From Verrucomicrobiota bacterium (lineage in GTDB: Bacteria; Verrucomicrobiota; Verrucomicrobiia; Verrucomicrobiales; DEV007): a DNA stretch of 5,056 nt. The notes beneath the pieces were generated by a model. It was not told the origin of the DNA and did not search any database. It saw only the letters and a program-made list of their open reading frames with translations. Both the position numbers and the translations under genes were made by a program. The stretch covers positions 1-5,056 of the forward strand of contig JAQCER010000343.1 in NCBI GenBank assembly GCA_027618625.1, given 5' to 3'. Of the stretch, positions 1-5,056 are shown piece after piece (position 1 is the stretch's first letter; each line of letters opens with the position of its first letter).

Positions 1-1
1 C

Positions 2-2215
2 GCTTCGCCTCGCTACGGCGAGCGCTGGGCACGGCATTGGCTGGACATCGCGCACTACGCGGACACGCATGGATTCGAACGCGATCAAATTCGTCAGAAT
101 GCCTGGCGATATCGTGATTGGGTGATTCGCGCGCTCAATGCGGATCTTCGATATGACGGGTTTTTGCGCGACCAGATTGCCGGCGACGTGCTGCGACCGG
201 ACGACTCGGAAGCGGTGGTAGCGACGGGATTTCTCGCCGCCGGTCCGTGGGACTTCGTCGGGCAGGCGGAAACGCCAAGCCCGGTGCTGAAGCGACTCGC
301 TCGTGCCGACGATCTTGACGACATGCTGACGCAAGTCATGACCGCGACGACGGCGATGACGGTAAACTGTGCACGTTGCCACGATCACAAACTCGACCCA
401 ATTTCGCAGCGCGAATACTACGCGCTCGCTGCCGTCTTCGCGGGGGTGAAGCGCGGCGAACGCGACGTGGATGCCGCCGCGGTGCGCAAGCTCGCAGAAG
501 CGACAAAGAGGCTGGCGAAGTTGACGCGACCGGGCCTGGACCTGGCATCCTCTCTCGGAAGTGGCATCAATCCCGCGACTGGAAAAACGCAGCCGGATTT
601 TGGCAACTCCATTCAGGGGGCAAAGGCCAACGTTCCCACCGCCGTGGAGAGCGAATTTATTGACAGCGTGCTGGTTCCGAACGGCGATTCCGAAGTAACC
701 GTGAGCACGACGGGGTTAAAGGTGCCGGGCGTTCCGAAAACATCCGGCGACGCATGGGACGCGATGCGCAACGGCCCAGTGAATGCACAAAAGGCCACGG
801 ACATTGGCGGCGTCGATTTCAACAAGGACGGTCGTTCACTGCTCGGGTTGCACGCAAATGCGGCGATCACTTTCGACCTCATGCCGATGCGTGCCGCACT
901 GAAGTCCGCCCTCCGATTTCGCGCTGATGTGGGCTACGGTGGCAGGCCTGAGAAGGAGACGTTTGCCGACGTGCGGGTGTTTGTGGATGGCGAGTTGGTG
1001 TTTCTTGCCGAGCGAATCAGCTTAAATAGCACACGGCATTTTATCAATATGCCATTGCCAGAAAATGCGCGATTTCTCACTCTCATGGCGACCGACGGCG
1101 GCGACGGAATCGGTCACGACCAAGTGTTCTTCGGCGACCCGCGCATCGTGCCTTTGAACGAAGACATGGCCACCCCGGCGCGCATCGCGGAACTCGAAAT
1201 GGAAATCAAAGCGATGCCGACGCCGGAAAAAGTTTACGCGGTTCTCAGCGAACAACCGCCGGCCATGCACATGATGGAGCGGGGCGATCCCGAGCATTCT
1301 GGAGACGAAGTCACTCCAGGAGCACTTGCGTGTGTCACCATGCTCAAGCCAGAACTCGCGGATCGGAAGAGCAGCGACGGGGAACGTCGCCGTGCTCTGG
1401 CCGAGTGGATCGTCTCGCCGGACAACCCTCTTACGCGCCGCGTCATCGTGAACCGGCTTTGGCAGTATCACTTTGGCACCGGGATTGTCGATACGCCGAG
1501 CGACTTCGGCACTGGCGGGGGTCTGCCATCGCATCCGGAAATGCTCGACTGGCTCGCGGATGAGTTTGCCAGGCGAGGATGGTCGCTCAAAGCCATGCAC
1601 AAACTGATGGTCATGAGCGGCGCGTACCGACAAAGCTCCACGAGCATCGGAGCGGAGAAAGCGCTCGCGATTGACGCGAAGAATCGCCTGCTTTGGCGAA
1701 TGAATCCCCGCCGCCTTGATGCCGAGTCGGTGCGCGATTCTGTTCTCGCAGTGAGTGGAAAACTGAACGGCGAGATGTTCGGCCCCGGCTACCGCGACTT
1801 CGATTACACCGAGGAATACGCGCCCGTTTACAAATACATCACACCCGATAAGCCTGAACTGTGGCGCAACAGCATCTACCGCTTTGTGGTACGGACTACG
1901 GCGCATCAATTCCTCACCACGCTCGATGCCGCAAATCCCGCCAACCTCACACCTACACGCAATATCACGACCACCGCCCTGCAATCGCTCGCGCTGCTCA
2001 ACAACGACTTCATGCAGAAACAGGCGGCATATTTTGCCGAGCGGGTGACGACCGAGGCACCCGACACACCGGCAGTCCGCGCATTTTCTCTGGCATTTGC
2101 CCGTCCGCCGAGTGACGCCGAACGCGATGCTGCTGAAGCGCTGGTCAAGAGTCGCGGACTCACGCAACTTTGCCGGATGCTGATGAACGCCAACGAATTT
2201 GTTTATGTGGACTGA
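2..2215 (+). CDS. DUF1549 (PSCyt2) / NPCBM-like / DUF1553 (PSD1) protein, 5' partial
   Basis: The frame is open to the left window edge, so 737 C-terminal residues are visible, numbered here from the codon at base 2. A GTG at 122 is not the real start: codons 2-121 already read as conserved DUF1549 sequence (SPRYGERWARHWLDIAHYAD). Residues 1-149 are the C-terminal part of DUF1549, with a CARCH motif (C123, C126, H127) followed by DHKLDPIS and YYALAAVFAGV. Residues about 150-218 are a linker. Residues about 220-384 resemble an NPCBM carbohydrate-binding module, including GLHANAAITF and TDGGDGIGHD (364-373). Residues about 457-737 are DUF1553, with VNRLWQYHFG (from 483), SHPEMLDWLADEF (from 510), NPRRLDAESVRD (from 568) and the family-typical end NANEFVYVD. 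Relatives often run to 900-1100 residues and may carry an N-terminal PSCyt1 cytochrome domain and signal peptide, which cannot be seen here. The CxxCH may bind haem, which would require export. The enzymatic role of the family is not established. The gene overlaps the DUF1501 gene downstream. Confidence 0.93.
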   Translation, partial: ASPRYGERWARHWLDIAHYADTHGFERDQIRQNAWRYRDWVIRALNADLRYDGFLRDQIAGDVLRPDDSEAVVATGFLAAGPWDFVGQAETPSPVLKRLARADDLDDMLTQVMTATTAMTVNCARCHDHKLDPISQREYYALAAVFAGVKRGERDVDAAAVRKLAEATKRLAKLTRPGLDLASSLGSGINPATGKTQPDFGNSIQGAKANVPTAVESEFIDSVLVPNGDSEVTVSTTGLKVPGVPKTSGDAWDAMRNGPVNAQKATDIGGVDFNKDGRSLLGLHANAAITFDLMPMRAALKSALRFRADVGYGGRPEKETFADVRVFVDGELVFLAERISLNSTRHFINMPLPENARFLTLMATDGGDGIGHDQVFFGDPRIVPLNEDMATPARIAELEMEIKAMPTPEKVYAVLSEQPPAMHMMERGDPEHSGDEVTPGALACVTMLKPELADRKSSDGERRRALAEWIVSPDNPLTRRVIVNRLWQYHFGTGIVDTPSDFGTGGGLPSHPEMLDWLADEFARRGWSLKAMHKLMVMSGAYRQSSTSIGAEKALAIDAKNRLLWRMNPRRLDAESVRDSVLAVSGKLNGEMFGPGYRDFDYTEEYAPVYKYITPDKPELWRNSIYRFVVRTTAHQFLTTLDAANPANLTPTRNITTTALQSLALLNNDFMQKQAAYFAERVTTEAPDTPAVRAFSLAFARPPSDAERDAAEALVKSRGLTQLCRMLMNANEFVYVD
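2205..2215 (+). promoter_or_regulatory. 11-base gene overlap, likely translational coupling
   Basis: The chosen ATG of the DUF1501 gene lies inside the last codons of the DUF1553 gene, whose TGA stop is at 2213-2215. No convincing Shine-Dalgarno sequence sits 5-10 bases upstream of the ATG (the bases there read CGAATTTGTTT). Initiation therefore probably depends on ribosomes terminating on the upstream gene, which would keep the two products in step. No promoter for the second gene is visible. Coupling is inferred from the layout. Confidence 0.55.
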
Positions 2216-3635
2216 CTCCCCACTCCATCGTTCAAGCCGCCGCGATTTCCTCGCGCAATTCCGTGGAGTCGCGCTTGCGGCGATGCTCGGGCGCGATGGA
2301 TTGCTCGCCACGCCAAATCAGCTCGCGGCAAAGCGTCCGCACATTGCTCCGAAGGCGAAGGCTGTGATTCAAATTTTCTGTCCTGGCGGGATGAGTCAGG
2401 TCGATACGTGGGACTACAAACCTGAGTTGGAGCGGTTCAACGGTCAACCGTTCGATGCTGAGTTAGGAAAACGGACATTCGCCGGCGTCGCGGGGAATTA
2501 TGCGAAAAGTTTCTGGCCATTCCGTCAGCACGGACAGTGTGGACGCTGGATCAGCGACCTCTTTCCCGAACTGGCGAAGCATGTGGACGAGATGGCGTTT
2601 ATCCACTCGATGCACAGTAAATCCGCGCTTCATGGCCCCGCGATGTTTATGATGAACAGCGGTTTCATTCGCCCCGGCTTTCCCGCGATGGGATCGTGGG
2701 TGACCTATGGACTGGGTAGCGCAAACGACAACCTGCCCGCCTTCGTCGTGCTCCCCGACCCACGTGGATTGCCGCCGGGCGGAATCGCAAATTGGGGCGC
2801 GGGATTTCTGCCCGCAGTATATCAAGGCACCGTGCTCGATCCCGCTGCGAATAGGGCTCCGTTCACCGACCTTTTCCCCGCAATACCAGTGCCCGCCGAT
2901 GCCGAGCGCGACGGCCTCGAGTTTTTGCGCACGCTCAACGTCGATCACGCGGGGAAGCGAGGTGATTCTCTGCTCGATGCGAGAATCGCATCGTACGAAC
3001 TCGCCGCGCGGCTCCAGCTCAACGCCCCCGAAGCTGTAGATATCGCCACCGAAAGCGACGCAACGCGCCATCATTACGCCCTCGCCGACGCCGATGCCGG
3101 GCCGTTCGGACGCCAGTGCCTGCTCGCCCGTCGCCTCGTCGAACGTGGCGTTCGTTTTGTGCAGATTTTCTGTGGTGCGGAGAATACGTCTTCGAAAAAG
3201 ATCCGTCCGAACTGGGACAGCCACGAAGACATCGTCCGCGATCATGGCTACTGGGGACGCATTCTTGACACCGGCGCAAGCGCATTACTCTCCGACCTCC
3301 GTTTGCGCGGCTTGCTCGACGAAACACTCATCATCTGCACTACGGAATTTGGCCGCCAGCCCTTCATGCAGGGATCGCAAAAAGGACGCGACCACAACCC
3401 CGGAGCGTTCACCGCATGGATGGCAGGAGGCGGAGTCAAAGGCGGTACCAGCTACGGCACCAGCGACGACCACGGATGGATGGCCGCCGAAAATCCTACT
3501 TACTGCTACGACCTCCACGCCACCGCCCTACACCTGCTCGGCCTCGATCACGAGGCACTCACGTTTTATCAGAACGGAGTCCAGCGCCGCCTTACAGATG
3601 TTCACGGACACGTTATCAGAGAGCTGATTGCCTGA
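2205..3635 (+). CDS. DUF1501 family protein, probable Tat-exported alkaline-phosphatase-like protein
   Basis: Complete gene of 476 residues, a usual length for DUF1501. I chose ATG 2205; TTG 2199 in the same frame would add two residues. The N-terminus has a twin-arginine motif SRRDFL (residues 11-16) and a modestly hydrophobic stretch (21-35), which suggests Tat export of a pre-folded, perhaps metal-loaded, protein. Family landmarks in order: PKAKAVIQIFCPGGMSQVD with DTWDYKP (49-73, D67 and D70), IHSMHSKSALHGP (133-145), NWDSHED (336-342, H340), TTEFGR (379-384, E381), GRDHNPG (from 394, H397), DLHATALHLLGLDHE (436-450) and RRLTDVHGHVI near the end. The scattered His/Asp/Glu pattern matches the alkaline phosphatase-like superfamily, to which I recall DUF1501 being assigned. 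A phosphatase, sulfatase or other hydrolase activity is inference only. The DUF1549/DUF1553 plus DUF1501 pairing is recurrent in PVC bacteria and implies joint function. I see no frameshift or truncation. Confidence 0.94.
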   Translation: MWTDSPLHRSSRRDFLAQFRGVALAAMLGRDGLLATPNQLAAKRPHIAPKAKAVIQIFCPGGMSQVDTWDYKPELERFNGQPFDAELGKRTFAGVAGNYAKSFWPFRQHGQCGRWISDLFPELAKHVDEMAFIHSMHSKSALHGPAMFMMNSGFIRPGFPAMGSWVTYGLGSANDNLPAFVVLPDPRGLPPGGIANWGAGFLPAVYQGTVLDPAANRAPFTDLFPAIPVPADAERDGLEFLRTLNVDHAGKRGDSLLDARIASYELAARLQLNAPEAVDIATESDATRHHYALADADAGPFGRQCLLARRLVERGVRFVQIFCGAENTSSKKIRPNWDSHEDIVRDHGYWGRILDTGASALLSDLRLRGLLDETLIICTTEFGRQPFMQGSQKGRDHNPGAFTAWMAGGGVKGGTSYGTSDDHGWMAAENPTYCYDLHATALHLLGLDHEALTFYQNGVQRRLTDVHGHVIRELIA

Positions 3636-3659
3636 GCTGAATGACATAAACCGCCACCG

Positions 3660-3673
3660 CTATTTCCGAATAG
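3660..3673 (+). terminator. weak hairpin in the convergent gap, possible terminator
   Basis: The 73-base gap 3636-3708 between the convergent stop codons is more AT-rich than the genes beside it. It contains the inverted repeat CTATT-TCCG-AATAG: a 5-bp stem with a 4-base loop of the UNCG type when read as + strand RNA, extendable by one G-T wobble pair. Downstream on the + strand is TTGAAATTGTTGAATAA, which is T-rich but not a true U tract, so this is not a canonical intrinsic terminator. GTTGAA also occurs twice nearby (3673-3678 and 3682-3687). I see no promoter or RNA gene in the gap. Confidence 0.22.
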
Positions 3674-3708
3674 TTGAAATTGTTGAATAAGCGCCATCGC
3701 TGCTAAAG

Positions 3709-5055
3709 CTAAAGAATCGGCAATCTCAGCGAATCCTGCTGCTTCCGCAGCGTCTTCAGGAACTGCAGTGCTATTCCTCGATGGGCCTTCGTGTTGGGGT
3801 GGGCGTCCCATTCGCTAAGGACGATTTCTTCGAAGGGTCGTCCGCGGTAGGGATCTTCGATGGTGAGGATGCTAAACCCTGCTTTCTCGGCGAGCGGAGC
3901 CATTTCGCCGATGTCTTCGGTGGCGCGATCGATGCGCTTGGTTGTGGGCAGGAATACCCACACGGGCACGATGCTGTTGGCGCGGCAGGCATCCGCCATT
4001 CGCTGGTAGCACCACTGCAGAATCTCGGCTCCGTAAGGTTGGATCCGGCGCAGGTTCTCATCCTGTGAGAGCGATGCGTCGATACCCGCCTTGACTTTGA
4101 GCTGCTTAAAATAGTCGTAACTCAGCTCGGTGTCGGGATCGGTCATGAAATTGACGAGCTTGCTGCTACAGCGCAAGATATCGACACCGTGGGCGACGAA
4201 GAAGATGGCGTCCGGTTGGAACTCGGGCACGATGTGCTCGCAAACGTATGTGTTCTCGATGGTGGCGTAGGCGGTGGTGGCAAAGTTGAGGATCTCGACT
4301 GGCATCTCTGCGGTGCCCGGCACATTGAGCAATTGCTCGAGATGGCGCACAAAGTCTTTGTCTTCCTCGACCCCGCGCCCCATGGTGTACGATGCTCCCA
4401 ACATGGCGATGCGATAGGTTCCGTCCGGCTTTGCTTTCGTATACTCCTGATCGCGAATCCCCCACTGGTTCGTCTGCCACGGTTTCCCTACGGTGATGCC
4501 CGTGGCTAATGGGACGAAGGCTTTCTGTCGCACGTCGCCGGTGCGCATCCACTTTTCATCATTGGGGAAATCTTCCGGGCGCTCGTCCTTCTCACGTTCA
4601 GTGAAAACCCGCGAGCGCAGCAGTCTCGCATAGCCATCATCTTCAGAGAGCAGGCCCTCGTAGTAGCCGCGCTCCAGATTGATCTGCGCCGAGGGACGCA
4701 CGTCGATTCCACGCATGGCATCAGCGACTTCGGCAAACTTGCCATCGAGTCGCGAGCCTTCGTTCTGTTGCATGAGCCCGAATGCGAGTAACCCTGACAT
4801 TGTCCCCACTGTAGAAGCCGTGGCACGTCCGTTCGACGGATGTACCGGCAAAACTTCAATGCCTCGATGAACGAGAAACTGCCCGCCGACTCCGAGTGCG
4901 ATCGCCAGCAGCCCAAGCCCGAGCAACCACGTGATTTCGTCAGGGGGCGCGTTTTTCGCCTGCGCCAGCACTTCCAGCCAGCTCCCGACACTGGGACTTT
5001 GCCACAACGACCACAGCAGGCACATGAGCACGAACATCGCAGCAATCTGCAATGC
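3709..5055 (-). CDS. Membrane protein with SGNH/GDSL-like C-terminal domain, probable MBOAT-SGNH fusion, 5' partial
   Basis: The frame stays open past TTG 5052 to the right window edge (first full codon 5055-5053, Ala, residue 1), so this is the C-terminal 448 residues of a longer protein. Three likely membrane segments lie at about 2-18, 41-62 and 80-95. The first, with FVLMCLLWSLWQS then a short helix, resembles the late MBOAT segment usually reading 'W-x-F-F-R-A'. Residues 100-190 are a polar, probably periplasmic linker. QTNQWGIRDQEY (from about 194) and GTYRIAMLGASYTMGRGV open an SGNH-type domain: block I GAS with candidate nucleophile S222, block II NFATTAY (257-263), block III HGVDI (G290, D292) and block V DAHPN (D417, H419). 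MBOAT and SGNH proteins cooperate in O-acylation of polysaccharides such as alginate, so a role in acyl transfer or removal on an envelope or secreted glycan is plausible. The SGNH call is firm at fold level. The MBOAT part is inferred from a short stretch, and another multi-pass anchor is possible. TAG stop at 3709-3711; convergent with the DUF1501 gene. Confidence 0.82.
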   Translation of the reverse strand, partial: ALQIAAMFVLMCLLWSLWQSPSVGSWLEVLAQAKNAPPDEITWLLGLGLLAIALGVGGQFLVHRGIEVLPVHPSNGRATASTVGTMSGLLAFGLMQQNEGSRLDGKFAEVADAMRGIDVRPSAQINLERGYYEGLLSEDDGYARLLRSRVFTEREKDERPEDFPNDEKWMRTGDVRQKAFVPLATGITVGKPWQTNQWGIRDQEYTKAKPDGTYRIAMLGASYTMGRGVEEDKDFVRHLEQLLNVPGTAEMPVEILNFATTAYATIENTYVCEHIVPEFQPDAIFFVAHGVDILRCSSKLVNFMTDPDTELSYDYFKQLKVKAGIDASLSQDENLRRIQPYGAEILQWCYQRMADACRANSIVPVWVFLPTTKRIDRATEDIGEMAPLAEKAGFSILTIEDPYRGRPFEEIVLSEWDAHPNTKAHRGIALQFLKTLRKQQDSLRLPIL

Positions 5056-5056
5056 C

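Noticed and set aside
122..124. GTG as the start codon of the first gene
   Set aside because: The same frame is open and reads as conserved DUF1549 sequence upstream to base 2, so the true start is outside the window.
1022..2311. 429-codon open frame on the - strand
   Set aside because: It lies entirely antisense to the well-supported DUF1553 coding region and the start of the DUF1501 gene. Its translation is rich in Arg, His and Cys with no recognisable domain, typical of a codon-bias shadow frame.
2463..3245. 260-codon open frame on the - strand
   Set aside because: It is antisense to the conserved DUF1501 gene, and its product has no family motif or plausible start context. It is a shadow frame.
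3703..3714. Tandem GCTAAA GCTAAA as a possible repeat or regulatory site
   Set aside because: It has only two 6-base copies, partly inside the last codons and stop of the - strand gene. This is within chance expectation and nothing else supports function.
4166..4552. 128-codon open frame on the - strand in an alternative frame
   Set aside because: It overlaps the SGNH coding region, whose frame carries recognisable motifs. The alternative product is Arg/His-rich and has no domain.
5050..5052. TTG as the start codon of the - strand gene
   Set aside because: The frame continues to the window edge, and the sequence here is already within a membrane segment. The real start is probably further right.

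Overview
This window looks like chromosomal DNA of a Planctomycetes or Verrucomicrobia (PVC superphylum) bacterium. It has moderately high GC and tightly packed genes. It also carries a gene pair, DUF1549/DUF1553 ('planctomycete cytochrome' family) followed by DUF1501, that is greatly expanded in those two phyla. The sequence does not decide between them. I see no rRNA, tRNA, CRISPR array, insertion sequence or phage gene.

Layout: (i) Bases 2-2215, + strand: the 3' part of a large DUF1549 (PSCyt2) - NPCBM-like - DUF1553 (PSD1) protein whose start lies left of the window. (ii) Bases 2205-3635, + strand: a complete DUF1501 protein with a twin-arginine motif near its N-terminus, overlapping the first gene by 11 bases. 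(iii) Bases 3636-3708: a 73-base gap between convergent genes, with one weak hairpin. (iv) Bases 3709-5055, - strand: the 3' part of a membrane protein with an SGNH/GDSL-hydrolase-like C-terminal domain. It resembles the tail of an MBOAT O-acyltransferase fused to an SGNH domain, and its start lies right of the window.

The two + strand genes almost certainly form one transcriptional and translational unit. The first has a CxxCH motif of cytochrome c type and a probable carbohydrate-binding module. The second is a probable exported protein with conserved His/Asp/Glu positions that suggest a metal-dependent, alkaline-phosphatase-like fold. An envelope system acting on glycans is a reasonable inference, but the biochemical function of these families is not established as far as I know. 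The convergent - strand gene would fit acyl (for example acetyl) transfer to, or removal from, an envelope or extracellular polysaccharide. It shares no operon with the other two, so a functional link is speculative.

Nothing here is clearly a new system. The points most worth a second look are the embedded NPCBM-like module beside a possible haem site, and the divergent active-site blocks of the SGNH domain.
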